Positions 6,606-14,432 of a DNA stretch of 26,674 bases are shown here, in pieces. Source of the stretch: an uncultured Bacilli bacterium (GTDB lineage Bacteria > Bacillota_I > Bacilli_A > RF39 > UBA660); assembly GCA_934101625.1 (NCBI GenBank), contig CAKORV010000013.1, positions 1 to 26,674 on the forward strand, given 5' to 3'. Numbering within the stretch: the stretch's first letter is position 1; every line of letters starts with the position of its first letter. The notes below the pieces were generated by a model. That model searched no databases. It was not told the DNA's origin and was given only the letters and a program-made list of their open reading frames with translations. A program made the position numbers and the translations under genes.

Positions 6606-7730
6606 ATGATATATTTAGACTACAGTGCAACTACTCCAGTACTAGAAAGTGTACTAGATAGTTATATAAAAGTAACAAGAGATTTTATAGGAAATGCTAA
6701 TTCAATACATACTTTAGGTGTTAAATCTAAAGAATTAATGATGAAGGCTACTAAACAAATAAGTGAATGTTTAAATTGTTCATTTAGAGAAATTATATAT
6801 ACTAGTGGGGCTTCTGAAAGTAATAGTACAGCTATTCTTGGAGTAGCAAGAAAATATAGTAATCGTGGTAAACATATAATAACTAGTAAACTTGAACATA
6901 AAAGTGTATTAGAAACAATGAGTTACTTAGAAAGTATTGGTTATGAAATTAGCTATTGTCCATTAAATAAAGATGGTAGTCTAAATATGAATGAATTAGA
7001 AAAGTTAATTAGAGAAGATACTATATTAGTTAGTTTTTGTTCAGTTAATAGTGAAATTGGAATGCGTACATCTTTAAAAACTATAAGACAAATACTAAAT
7101 AAAAAAAACAAATTAACAATATTTCATTCTGATATGACACAAGCACTAGGTAAAATTAAAATTGATTTAAGTGATGTCGACCTAGCAAGTTTTAGTAGTC
7201 ATAAAATATATAGTCCAAAAGGAGTAGGAATTCTTTACAAAAAAGAGAATGTTGATACAACACCATTAATATGGGGATTAACCGATAATTGTCCATATCG
7301 TGGTGGTACACCGGCACTTCCTTTGATAGTTAGCTTTGCTAAGGGAATAAGAATTGCTACTGAAGGATTAGAAGAAAATATTAATGTAGTAGATAGACTA
7401 AACAAAAAATTAGTTGAAGGGTTAAGTGACTTAAACTTACATATTAATTCTAATAATCAATGTATTCCACAAATATTTAATTTGAGTTTAATTAAAATTA
7501 AAAGTGAGACATTTGTAAGAGCATTAGAAAAAGATAATATATTTATAAGTACTACAACTGCATGTAGTAGTTTAGAACCAAGTACATTACTTAGAGAATT
7601 AACTGATGATAAAAGTATTAATACAACTAGTATAAGAATAAGTATTAGTCCATATACAACTAGTGATGAAATTGATAAATTCTTAGTATCATTTCATAAA
7701 ACTTATAATAGTTTGTTATTGAAGGAGTAA
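6606..7730 (+). CDS. Cysteine desulfurase, NifS/IscS family
   Basis: 374 residues. The protein starts MIYLDYSATTPV, the classical opening of the family. The PLP-binding Lys200 sits in SSHKIYSPKGVG, the stacking His98 in KLEHKS, Asp176 and Gln179 in HSDMTQALGK, and the catalytic Cys320 in TTACSS within the flexible loop. The enzyme takes sulfur from L-cysteine as a persulfide and passes it to acceptor proteins. Because thiI begins 3 bases after the stop, the likely acceptor is ThiI, making this the dedicated donor for tRNA 4-thiouridine, as with the NifZ-ThiI pair of Bacillus (inference from context). AGGAGGA overlaps the stop of the RNase J-like gene, eight bases from this ATG. No missing catalytic residue was seen. 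Confidence 0.93.
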   Translation: MIYLDYSATTPVLESVLDSYIKVTRDFIGNANSIHTLGVKSKELMMKATKQISECLNCSFREIIYTSGASESNSTAILGVARKYSNRGKHIITSKLEHKSVLETMSYLESIGYEISYCPLNKDGSLNMNELEKLIREDTILVSFCSVNSEIGMRTSLKTIRQILNKKNKLTIFHSDMTQALGKIKIDLSDVDLASFSSHKIYSPKGVGILYKKENVDTTPLIWGLTDNCPYRGGTPALPLIVSFAKGIRIATEGLEENINVVDRLNKKLVEGLSDLNLHINSNNQCIPQIFNLSLIKIKSETFVRALEKDNIFISTTTACSSLEPSTLLRELTDDKSINTTSIRISISPYTTSDEIDKFLVSFHKTYNSLLLKE

Positions 7731-7732
7731 AC

Positions 7733-8902
7733 ATGGAAAAAATATTAATGATTAAATATGCAGAACTAACTACAAAAAAAGATAATAGAAACTTCTTTAT
7801 TAATACTTTAGAAAAAAATATTAAGTCATCTTTAAGTGACTTAAATATAGAAATAATAAAAGATTATTATAGAATGTTTATAATAAGTAATGATTATGAA
7901 GAGACTATTAAAAGATTAAAGAATATTTATGGTATTTATGAAATAGTGCCTTGTATAAAAGATACAGATACTTCATTAGAAAATATATGTGAGTTAGCCA
8001 AATCTTTGATTAAAGAAGACACTACATTTAAAGTAGTAACAAATAGAAGTGATAAAAGTTATCCTATTCCAAGTATGGAATTAAGTAGAAAAGTTGGAGC
8101 ATACTTACTAAAAAATGTAAATAATTTAAGTGTTGATGTTCATAATCCAAAAGTATTTATAAATATAGAATTAAGAAAAGAAGGAGTTTATATTTATACT
8201 GAAGGATTCAAAGGTATGGGAGGATATCCTACTGGAACACTTGGTAAAGCCTTATTAATGTTAAGTGGTGGAATAGATAGTATAGTTGCAGGATATCTTA
8301 CAATGAAAAGGGGAGTAAAGTTAGACTTTATTTACTTTGAGAGTTTACCACATACTAGTTTAGAAGCAAGAGAAAAGGTTATTAATCTTGCTAAGATATT
8401 AAAAAAGTTTGGTAATACAGGTAAACTATATGTTATACCATTTACTGAAATTCAAGAGAGCATATATAAAGAATTAGATCCAACTTATATGATTACTATA
8501 ATGAGAAGAATGATGTATCGTATAGCGGAAAGAGTAGCTAAATATACTAATTCAAATGCTATTATAAATGGAGAGAGTATAGGACAAGTAGCAAGTCAAA
8601 CATTAACAAGTATAAAAGTAGTTAATGATGTTACTAATTATCCTATAATTAGACCACTTGCATCATTTGATAAATTAGAAATAATAGAAATAGCAAAGAA
8701 AATAGGTAGTTATGATATAAGTATACTACCTTATGAAGATTGTTGTACAATATTTGTACCACCTCATCCTGTTATTAATCCTAATTTAGATTACGCAAGA
8801 GAATTAGAAAGTAAGTTAGATATGAATATGATAAATAATGCTTTACATAATATACTTACAATTAAATTAAATGATGAAGTAAAAGAAGATGATTATCTAT
8901 AA
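7733..8902 (+). CDS. thiI: tRNA 4-thiouridine synthase ThiI, without rhodanese domain
   Basis: 389 residues, the length of the Firmicutes form that lacks the C-terminal rhodanese domain of E. coli ThiI. The N-terminal part is the NFLD/THUMP region (to about 165, including GMGGYPTGTLGKALLMLSGG split around 161-180). The PP-loop SGGIDS at 178-183 binds ATP, and IRPLASFDKLEIIEIAKKIG and YEDCCTIFVPPHP are conserved later. ThiI adenylates U8 of tRNA and inserts sulfur supplied by a cysteine desulfurase; it can also serve thiazole synthesis. The gene lies 3 bases after the desulfurase gene, with AAGGAG over that gene's stop. The operon ends at a strong hairpin directly after the stop. Confidence 0.95.
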   Translation: MEKILMIKYAELTTKKDNRNFFINTLEKNIKSSLSDLNIEIIKDYYRMFIISNDYEETIKRLKNIYGIYEIVPCIKDTDTSLENICELAKSLIKEDTTFKVVTNRSDKSYPIPSMELSRKVGAYLLKNVNNLSVDVHNPKVFINIELRKEGVYIYTEGFKGMGGYPTGTLGKALLMLSGGIDSIVAGYLTMKRGVKLDFIYFESLPHTSLEAREKVINLAKILKKFGNTGKLYVIPFTEIQESIYKELDPTYMITIMRRMMYRIAERVAKYTNSNAIINGESIGQVASQTLTSIKVVNDVTNYPIIRPLASFDKLEIIEIAKKIGSYDISILPYEDCCTIFVPPHPVINPNLDYARELESKLDMNMINNALHNILTIKLNDEVKEDDYL

Positions 8903-8931
8903 AAAATACAGTTCGATTTGAACTGTATTTT
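8903..8931. terminator. Bidirectional terminator between thiI and def
   Basis: A 12-bp perfect stem AAAATACAGTTC/GAACTGTATTTT (8903-8914 with 8920-8931) has loop GATTT. It starts at the end of thiI and overlaps the stop codon of the minus-strand def gene, so it can serve both convergent genes. Confidence 0.85.
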
Positions 8932-9478
8932 AAATTGCTCTCATTTTATCTTTATCTTTAAAAGGATCCTTTTTATCTATTTTATCTGTAAATAATATTC
9001 CATCTAAATGATCTATTTCATGTTGAAATGCAACAGCAAACTCTTCACGAACTCTTTCTTCTTTATAATTACCTGAAACATCATAAAATCCAACAGTAAC
9101 CCTAGCATGTCTTGGTACAATACCTTCTACTTCACGATTAACACTTAAGCATCCTTCTCCTTCTTCAACATAAACTAATTCTTTAGAATAAGATAGAATC
9201 TTAGGATTAATTACAGTATATTCTATAAAATCTCCTTCTTCAGTTTTGTATGAAATAATAAATATTCTCTTAAGTTCTCCTAACTGTGGAAAAGCAAGTC
9301 CCATACCAGGTCTTAAATCTAACTCTTCAGCTTTTTCTTCATCTTGACTTAATCTTAAATATTCATAAGCTTCATCTATAAGTTTTAAATCATTATCAGT
9401 TAAAGGAAATGTAGCTTCCTTACTAACTTTATGTAAAATTTTATTTTTTTCATCTAATATATCTGTTGTTTTAAGCAT
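8930..9478 (-). CDS. def: Peptide deformylase
   Basis: 182 residues from the chosen start. Motif I reads GMGLAFPQ (58-65), motif II EGCLS (Cys110 as metal ligand) and motif III QHEIDHLDG (His153, Glu154, His157). The enzyme removes the formyl group from new proteins at the ribosome. The family normally has GxGLAAPQ in motif I; the Ala-to-Phe change is unusual but next to, not at, the catalytic Gln. The insertion before motif I (EYLRLSQDEEKAEELDLRPG) marks the long type-2 form of Gram-positive bacteria. An earlier GTG at 9487 is possible, but AAGGGGTGA would then overlap the start; the same sequence sits five bases before the ATG at 9478, so I chose that. Own promoter at 9503-9531. Confidence 0.93.
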   Translation of the reverse strand: MLKTTDILDEKNKILHKVSKEATFPLTDNDLKLIDEAYEYLRLSQDEEKAEELDLRPGMGLAFPQLGELKRIFIISYKTEEGDFIEYTVINPKILSYSKELVYVEEGEGCLSVNREVEGIVPRHARVTVGFYDVSGNYKEERVREEFAVAFQHEIDHLDGILFTDKIDKKDPFKDKDKMRAI

Positions 9479-9502
9479 ATAATTCACCCCTTAAACGTGA
9501 AT

Positions 9503-9531
9503 ATTGTACTAAAAAAAACACAAAAAATCAA
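9503..9531 (-). promoter_or_regulatory. Promoter of def
   Basis: Read on the minus strand: -35 TTGATT (9526-9531), a 17-base T-rich spacer, -10 TACAAT (9503-9508). The start point would be near 9496, about 18 bases before the chosen ATG at 9478, which also argues against the GTG at 9487. Confidence 0.6.
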
Positions 9532-9559
9532 TAGAATACATTAAATTCCACATAAATAT

Positions 9560-9586
9560 AAAAGAGAAAGACACGCTTTCTCTTTT
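9560..9586 (-). terminator. Terminator of the YjcZ-like gene
   Basis: An 11-bp stem AAAAGAGAAAG/CTTTCTCTTTT (9560-9570 with 9576-9586), loop of five bases, begins one base after the stop of the minus-strand gene and is followed by T-rich sequence on that strand. Confidence 0.75.
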
Positions 9587-9587
9587 A

Positions 9588-9776
9588 CTAGTTATTATTA
9601 TAGTTTAGGAACCCTGCACCAAATACAACTACAAGTAAGATAAATAAAACTAATATAATTGCCGCACCATATCCATATCCATTACCATAACCATAATTAC
9701 CATATCCATAACTAGGACAACATTGATTCATTCCATAATTATTTCCATATCCACCACTATATCCATAATAATACAT
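9588..9776 (-). CDS. YjcZ-like small Gly/Tyr-rich membrane protein
   Basis: 62 residues. The first 37 are almost all Tyr, Gly and Asn (GYGNYGYGNGYGYG and similar) with one CC pair at 19-20. They are followed by one hydrophobic helix (AAIILVLFILLVVVFGAGF) and the end NYNNN. This matches the YjcZ family of small Firmicutes proteins, often annotated as sporulation-related, where a Gly-rich stretch precedes a helix with (V/I)LFILL(V/I)V. The function of the family is not settled. AAAGGAGGG seven bases before the ATG indicates strong translation. It stands alone between its own terminator and the divergent ftsW. The low-complexity N-terminus may form an extended or self-associating segment (inference). 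Confidence 0.8.
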   Translation of the reverse strand: MYYYGYSGGYGNNYGMNQCCPSYGYGNYGYGNGYGYGAAIILVLFILLVVVFGAGFLNYNNN

Positions 9777-9824
9777 AAATTACCCTCCTTTATATCTATA
9801 ATAATTTATGACTAACTTTACTTT

Positions 9825-9854
9825 TTGACATTATTAATACCTAAAAAATATTTA
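9825..9854 (+). promoter_or_regulatory. Possible promoter of ftsW
   Basis: -35 TTGACA (9825-9830), 18-base spacer, -10 TATTTA (9849-9854), about 40 bases before the ftsW ATG. A second -10 candidate, TATCAT at 9875-9880, lies nearer the gene but has only a weak -35. Confidence 0.4.
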
Positions 9855-9894
9855 ATTATTCAAAATATTGTGTTATCATATTAATAGATAGAAT

Positions 9895-11052
9895 ATGAAA
9901 AAAATAAGGATATTTAGTAAAATTGATAAACCTTTACTAATAATGAGTATATTATATAGTATAATTGGTCTTATAATGGTGCTTTCTGCTTCAAGCGTAA
10001 GTGCTGTTTTAAAGTATGATTTAAGTACTTATTATTTCTTTACAAGACAATTTATCTTTGTAGTTATAAGTTATCTTATAGGATTTATCTTTGTACTTAA
10101 TATACCAATAAAAAAATATAAAAAATTTCTACCAATATTTTTAATTGGATTACTTTTAGTACTAATATACTTAATAGTATATGGAGATATGGTAAATGAA
10201 GCAAAATCTTGGATAGACTTAGGATTCTTTAGTTTACAACCTAGTGAATTTGCTAAAACGATATTAATAATATACATGGGAATATTTTATGGAGAAATGA
10301 ATAAAAAAAATAGTAAATTTTCAGTATTCATACCTCTTGCTTACTCAGTAATTGTATTTTTTCTAATTGCATTACAACCAGATTTAGGTACTGCTTTAAT
10401 AATCGCAGGTATAGTTTTTTTAACATTCTTAAGTATACCTTTTGAAGGTAATCAATTAATAAAAACAATAAAAATAATATCAGGCACACTGGCAGTAGTA
10501 GGCTTAGTATTTATAGTTACAGGTTCTAACTTTCTAACTGATATGCAAAAGAGTAGATTAACTTTTAAAAATCCATGTACAAGATATACTGAAGAAACTG
10601 GTTATCAAGTATGTAATGGTTTTATAGCAATAAATAATGGTGGACTTTTTGGAAAAGGATTAGGTAATTCTACTCAAAAATATTTATATTTACCAGAAGC
10701 ACATACAGACTTTATATTTCCAATAATGGTTGAAGAATTAGGCTTACTATTTAGTATAGCATTTATATTAGGATATTTAATTATACTTTATAGAATTGTA
10801 AAAATAGCTAAACAAAGTACTAACCTAAGAAATTCAATTATATGTTATGGAATAGCAATATATATATTATTACACTTAATAGTTAATTTCTGTGGAATAC
10901 TTGCATTAATACCTTTAACAGGTGTACCAGTTCCATTCTTGAGTTATGGTGGATCATTCACTATGAACCTAATATTATGTATATTCATAGTCGAAAGAAT
11001 ATGTATAGAAGATAAAATAACTAAAAACAAAATAGAAATATCTAAATTATAA
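9895..11052 (+). CDS. ftsW: SEDS peptidoglycan polymerase FtsW
   Basis: 385 residues with about ten membrane segments. Family marks are VLSASS (29-34), SWIDLGFFSLQPSEFAK (105-121), QPDLGTAL (161-168), GLFGKGLGNSTQKYLYLPEAHTDFIF (split, 250-275) and GVPVPFLSYGGS near the end. Asp272 in HTDF is the catalytic-type Asp of SEDS glycosyltransferases. FtsW polymerises lipid II into septal peptidoglycan together with a class B penicillin-binding protein. FtsW rather than RodA is favoured by the PEAHTDFIFPIMVEELG segment; RodA or SpoVE cannot be excluded by eye. The gene lies alone, away from murG/ftsQAZ at 20-26 kb. The ATG at 9895 has no convincing ribosome site (AGATAGA), unlike nearly all its neighbours. 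Confidence 0.88.
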   Translation: MKKIRIFSKIDKPLLIMSILYSIIGLIMVLSASSVSAVLKYDLSTYYFFTRQFIFVVISYLIGFIFVLNIPIKKYKKFLPIFLIGLLLVLIYLIVYGDMVNEAKSWIDLGFFSLQPSEFAKTILIIYMGIFYGEMNKKNSKFSVFIPLAYSVIVFFLIALQPDLGTALIIAGIVFLTFLSIPFEGNQLIKTIKIISGTLAVVGLVFIVTGSNFLTDMQKSRLTFKNPCTRYTEETGYQVCNGFIAINNGGLFGKGLGNSTQKYLYLPEAHTDFIFPIMVEELGLLFSIAFILGYLIILYRIVKIAKQSTNLRNSIICYGIAIYILLHLIVNFCGILALIPLTGVPVPFLSYGGSFTMNLILCIFIVERICIEDKITKNKIEISKL

Positions 11053-11077
11053 AAAGTCCGAATGTGACCGAATAATA

Positions 11078-11106
11078 TTGAAAAAAATTAAGTGTTTTGA
11101 TAGAAT
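11078..11106 (+). promoter_or_regulatory. Promoter of yceD-rpmF
   Basis: -35 TTGAAA (11078-11083), 17-base spacer, -10 TAGAAT (11101-11106) preceded by TGA. The start point would be near 11113, before GGAGGT and the ATG at 11130. Confidence 0.65.
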
Positions 11107-11129
11107 TAATTAATAAATGGAGGTAAATT

Positions 11130-11618
11130 ATGTTTGATATAAGTGAATTAAATAATGATACAAAAGAAAAGTTAGATATTGATTTAACAATAGATTTTCC
11201 AGAAGATAAATTAAATGGAACAGAAATAAAAAAATTAGAAAACATTAAAGTAAAAGGTAGCATTACTAGAATAGAAAATAGTGTATATCATTTAACTATA
11301 CATATAACTGGTAAAATGGGATTATTATGTGCTAGAAGTTTAGAAAATGTTGATTATCCTTTAGACATAATTGTTGATAAAAATATAGGAGAAGTAGAAA
11401 ATGATGAAGAAATTCAAGTAATTTATCAAAATTCTCTTGATATTTTTGCAATTGTGTGGGAAAATATAGTACTGGAAGTTCCCCTTCGTGTTGTAAAAGA
11501 AGATGCAAGTTTTATAAGTGAAGGAAATGGATGGAGCTTAACAGATGAAGATGAATTAAAAGAAACTAATTCACCTTTCAGTGAATTAAAAAGTATGTTA
11601 GATATGGAGGGAAAATAA
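11130..11618 (+). CDS. yceD: YceD/DUF177 family protein
   Basis: 162 residues. The central part GSITRIENSVYHLTIHITG followed by GLLCARSLENVDYPLDI matches the core of DUF177, where the usual sequence is a beta strand and CxRCL; here the second Cys is Ser (CARSL). LEVPLRVV follows, and the acidic C-terminus with SPFSELKSMLD is typical (family often ends PFAxLKxLL). The next gene, one base later in effect, is rpmF (L32). The yceD-rpmF pair is conserved over most bacteria and points to a role in ribosome or 23S rRNA assembly. TGGAGGT stands seven bases before the ATG. The gene has its own promoter, and the TAA at 11616 touches the ATG of rpmF. Confidence 0.85.
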   Translation: MFDISELNNDTKEKLDIDLTIDFPEDKLNGTEIKKLENIKVKGSITRIENSVYHLTIHITGKMGLLCARSLENVDYPLDIIVDKNIGEVENDEEIQVIYQNSLDIFAIVWENIVLEVPLRVVKEDASFISEGNGWSLTDEDELKETNSPFSELKSMLDMEGK

Positions 11619-11828
11619 ATGAAATTAGAATTACAATTATTTGCAGTACCTGCAAGACGTGTAAGTAAAACAGCTAAAAGAGCTCGTAGAACACACTTAA
11701 AGAAAGAGGCTCCTACTGTTACAACTTGCAAAAATTGTGGCGCTACACTAGCACCTCATCGTGCTTGTACTAAATGTGGTAGTTACAAAGGTAAAGAAGT
11801 AATTAAAGTTAACAAAGAAGAAAAGTAG
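11619..11828 (+). CDS. rpmF: Ribosomal protein L32 with N-terminal L27-like leader
   Basis: 69 residues. From residue 9 the protein is plain L32: AVPARRVSKTAKRARRTH, then the zinc-binding CKNC...CTKC (Cys37, 40, 50, 53) and GSYKGKEVI. L32 normally begins M-A-V-P. Here eight extra residues, MKLELQLF, come before AVP. The ribosome site GGAGGGA eight bases before the ATG at 11619 and the absence of an ATG, GTG or TTG in frame between it and AVP show that the extension is translated. It closely resembles the leader of Firmicutes L27 (LNLQFFA), which the protease Prp removes during ribosome assembly. The same processing of L32 is a fair inference, not proven. L32 binds near the exit side of the large subunit. 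The terminator overlaps the 3' end. Confidence 0.93.
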   Translation: MKLELQLFAVPARRVSKTAKRARRTHLKKEAPTVTTCKNCGATLAPHRACTKCGSYKGKEVIKVNKEEK

Positions 11829-11841
11829 TTTTTCTTCTTTT
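11814..11841 (+). terminator. Terminator of rpmF
   Basis: An 11-bp stem AAAGAAGAAAA/TTTTCTTCTTT (11814-11824 with 11830-11840) overlaps the last codons and the TAG stop of rpmF; the 3' arm is itself T-rich. Confidence 0.6.
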
Positions 11842-11844
11842 AAT

Positions 11845-11877
11845 TTGACAATTTTTTTAAAAACATAAATATATAAT
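11845..11877 (+). promoter_or_regulatory. Possible promoter of the SPOR-like gene
   Basis: A consensus -35 TTGACA (11845-11850) is followed by TATAAT at 11872-11877, but the spacing of 21 is long. A -10 at 11868-11875 within the TATA-rich stretch would give 17-19. One of these very likely drives the gene at 11894. Confidence 0.45.
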
Positions 11878-11893
11878 AAAATTGGTGATAAAA

Positions 11894-12316
11894 ATGAATT
11901 ATAAAAAAATAATAATACCAATAATATTATCTTTATGTTTTTTCTTATTAATATATAAAAACTATAAAAATAAAAAAGTAGAATATAAAGAAATATATAT
12001 ATTACAAGTAGGTGCCTACAAAAGTTATGATAATGTAATTAATAAAACAAAGTATTTAGATAATTATATTATATATAAAGAAAATGATTTATATAAAATA
12101 TTCTTAGGAGTATCTTTAAATAACAATACATATAATAAATTAGAAAATTTTTATAATGAAGATAGTACATTTAAAAAAGTAATTAAAATTAGTAATGAAG
12201 AATATATAAATAATTTAAAAAAATATGATACACTTATAAATGAAACTAATGATAAAGAATTACTTAATACTATAATAAAAAAGGAGTTAAGAGAGTTAGA
12301 AATTATATTGAAATGA
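11894..12316 (+). CDS. Membrane-anchored SPOR-like domain protein
   Basis: 140 residues from the ATG at 11894, which has GGTGAT six bases upstream; a TTG at 11882 in the same frame has no ribosome site. Residues 6-21 are a hydrophobic helix (IIIPIILSLCFFLLIY) followed by a basic linker. Residues 34-95 resemble a SPOR domain: YILQVGAYKSYDNVINK, then YIIYKENDLYKIFLGV and a later K-x-L-x-x-F segment, in the usual beta-alpha-beta order. SPOR domains bind denuded glycan strands at division septa, so a septal role near the many cell-wall genes of this window is plausible. The C-terminal 45 residues are charged and helical and were not recognised. The domain call rests on the QVGA(Y/F)KSY pattern only. 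Confidence 0.6.
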   Translation: MNYKKIIIPIILSLCFFLLIYKNYKNKKVEYKEIYILQVGAYKSYDNVINKTKYLDNYIIYKENDLYKIFLGVSLNNNTYNKLENFYNEDSTFKKVIKISNEEYINNLKKYDTLINETNDKELLNTIIKKELRELEIILK

Positions 12317-12336
12317 TTTTGATTTTATGATACTAT
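12308..12336 (+). promoter_or_regulatory. Promoter of the second surface protein gene
   Basis: -35 TTGAAA (12308-12313, inside the end of the SPOR-like gene), 17-base spacer, -10 TACTAT (12331-12336) preceded by TGA. The start point would be near 12343, with GAAGGTAG before the ATG at 12362. Confidence 0.5.
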
Positions 12337-12361
12337 TACTATAGATAGAAGGTAGATAAAT

Positions 12362-13921
12362 ATGTCAAAAGAAAAGAAATATGTTTTATATGGATTAATA
12401 GTAATATTAATCGCAGCATTAGGTACAACCCTAGCATACTTTGTTGCTAATATAGTAGGAGATAGAAAACCTATTAGTGTTAATGCAACAAACTTAAAAA
12501 TAACTTTTAATAAAGGAGATGATGGATCTATTGAAGCAACTGATATAGAACCAGGTTCTCTAGATATTACAAAAACATTTAGTATAACTAATGAAACAGA
12601 TACAGATTATAGTTATAACTTAATATTTAAAGATTATATTAATACTTTTAAAACAACAGGATTCTTAGTATATAAAGTTACTAGTACAGATGGTGGATAT
12701 AACATGACTGATTTTGCAGATATGCCTAAATTATATAACACTGGTAAAACAGTAATAAAATATAGTATCAATCTTCCAGCAAATAGTACTCACAACTATA
12801 CAATACAAATAAAATATTTATCAAGTGATACTGTTGACCAATCAGATGATATGGAAAAAGAAGTAAGTGGTAAAATATATGCTGAAGAAGGAACTAATTT
12901 ATATTTCACAGATGCAATACTAAAGGATAATCCAACAATAAGTGAAAGAACAGACTTCAGTGTAACAAACGTTGCAAACACCACAGGAACAATATACAAA
13001 ACAAATAAAACAGAAGATGGAAGTGATGTATATTATTATTCAGGAAATACAACAAATAACTGGGTAAAGTTTGGAGGATTCTACTGGAGAATAATAAGAA
13101 CAAATGAAGATGGAAGTGTAAGACTTTTATATTCAGGAACAAGTCATGATACAACAACTGGCTATATAGGAACATCAGAATTTAATACTTCATCTAGTGT
13201 TGAACCGATGTATGCGGGATATATGTATGGAACAAGTGGCTCTTTAGATAGTAATAGAACTAATACAAATGATAGTACAATAAAAATATATATAGATACA
13301 TGGTATGAAAATAATTTATTAATTAACTATGACAAATATATAAGTAAAACTGCAATATATTGTAATGATAGAAGTGTCCCTGACAGTAATTATTCAATGT
13401 CAAGTGAATTTGAATATGGTGCAAGTAAAAGATTAGCTATAAATCATACACCAACATATAAATGTGGTGGTAATGGTACCGATGGATTATTTGAAAGTAC
13501 TCAGGCTATTGCAGATAAATTCAGTGCAAGTACAACAGGTGGAGGAAACGGAAAATTAAAGTATCCAATAGCATTAATGACGCCAGATGAAATATCATTT
13601 GCTGGTGGAGTAAGTACAATAGATCTTTCAAGCCCATATACCTGGTACTACACAAATAGCATAAATAGTGCTATTGTAGATAAAAACTGGTGGTTACTTT
13701 CTCCACTAACCTTTTCGCCTACCGTTTCAAATTCAAAAACATATATTTCAATAGTTGGTAGTGGTTCCAATACTCTTTCACCTCTTGGGGGCATTTTTAC
13801 AAATCCGGCGAGTAATGTTTTGAGGGTACGCCCTGCAATCTCATTATCATCATGTGTTAAAGTCACAGGTACTGGAACCCCAGAGAATCCATACGAAATA
13901 GATGAGTCTAGTTGCAGTTAA
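12362..13921 (+). CDS. Surface protein with TasA/camelysin-like N-terminus and shared C-terminal domain
   Basis: 519 residues. The N-terminus is charged (MSKEKKY), then one hydrophobic helix at about 8-30 ending LGTTLAYF, like the signal of TasA/camelysin-type proteins. Residues 35-175 form a beta-rich domain (ATNLKITF, DIEPGSLDITKTFSITNET, NYTIQIKYLS) typical of such extracellular modules. Residues 200-519 are the domain shared with the protein at 1-1497: NWVKFGGFYWRIIR, EDGSVRLLYSG, DKYISKTAIYCN, ADKFSAST, GGGNGKLKYPIALM, VRPAISL and NPYEI. DNA at 13102-13142 is identical to 675-715 over 41 bases, which points to recent duplication or recombination. The protein is most likely exported and displayed at the cell surface; its function is unknown. 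It has its own promoter and terminator. Confidence 0.85.
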   Translation: MSKEKKYVLYGLIVILIAALGTTLAYFVANIVGDRKPISVNATNLKITFNKGDDGSIEATDIEPGSLDITKTFSITNETDTDYSYNLIFKDYINTFKTTGFLVYKVTSTDGGYNMTDFADMPKLYNTGKTVIKYSINLPANSTHNYTIQIKYLSSDTVDQSDDMEKEVSGKIYAEEGTNLYFTDAILKDNPTISERTDFSVTNVANTTGTIYKTNKTEDGSDVYYYSGNTTNNWVKFGGFYWRIIRTNEDGSVRLLYSGTSHDTTTGYIGTSEFNTSSSVEPMYAGYMYGTSGSLDSNRTNTNDSTIKIYIDTWYENNLLINYDKYISKTAIYCNDRSVPDSNYSMSSEFEYGASKRLAINHTPTYKCGGNGTDGLFESTQAIADKFSASTTGGGNGKLKYPIALMTPDEISFAGGVSTIDLSSPYTWYYTNSINSAIVDKNWWLLSPLTFSPTVSNSKTYISIVGSGSNTLSPLGGIFTNPASNVLRVRPAISLSSCVKVTGTGTPENPYEIDESSCS

Positions 13922-13927
13922 AAAAAG

Positions 13928-13957
13928 ATATCTAATCACTTTTGATTAGATATTTTT
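13928..13957. terminator. Bidirectional terminator
   Basis: An 11-bp perfect stem ATATCTAATCA/TGATTAGATAT (13928-13938 with 13943-13953), loop CTTT, followed by TTTT on the plus strand and preceded by AAAAAA, so it works for the surface protein gene and the convergent minus-strand gene whose stop it overlaps. Confidence 0.85.
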
Positions 13958-14343
13958 ATTCTATTAATTCCTATCGCACTTATTATTAAACCACCAGTAA
14001 TATAAACTGCCTTTGTAATCATCTTACCAGCAATAATTCCACCTCTAAGTGAAGACTCAATAATTGCATTATAAGCATCCCCTCCAACATATTTAGTAAT
14101 TGTATAAAATGAAAATTCTTTGTCAGGAATTTTAGTTGCAATACCTGCTATAAGAAGAATAATACCAACTACAATAAGTATAATTGAAATTACATCTAAA
14201 TTATTAAAAATATTATTTAACTCAACATTCTTCTTAGTAACTTCTTCTTCCTTTAATTTCATTCCACAGTTTTCACAATATAAATCAATATCTTTAACCT
14301 TTTCTCCACAATTAGGACATTTTTTACTAGCTTGTCTAGCCAT
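13936..14343 (-). CDS. Zinc-ribbon membrane protein
   Basis: 135 residues. The N-terminus has two CxxC knuckles, CPNCGEKVKDIDLYCENCG (9-27), the standard zinc-ribbon of the zf-ribbon_3/DZR type found at the start of many small Firmicutes membrane proteins. A charged linker leads to a first membrane helix at about 50-69 (LDVISIILIVVGIILLIAGIA) and a second at about 108-127 (MITKAVYITGGLIISAIGI). The part between them is short and not recognised. No enzyme function can be assigned. GAGAGGT lies about nine bases before the ATG. The gene is divergent from tgt and ends with TGA in the shared bidirectional terminator. Confidence 0.75.
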   Translation of the reverse strand: MARQASKKCPNCGEKVKDIDLYCENCGMKLKEEEVTKKNVELNNIFNNLDVISIILIVVGIILLIAGIATKIPDKEFSFYTITKYVGGDAYNAIIESSLRGGIIAGKMITKAVYITGGLIISAIGINRIKISNQK

Positions 14344-14432
14344 AATATTTAACCTCTCTTTCTAAATACATTTTAACATTTATCTATTAAAAAATAAATA
14401 TTTATGATAGAATTAAATTGTTGGTGAGAAAA

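Noticed and set aside
9479..9487. GTG start of peptide deformylase
   Set aside because: It would coincide with the ribosome site AAGGGGTGA, which is correctly spaced for the ATG at 9478.
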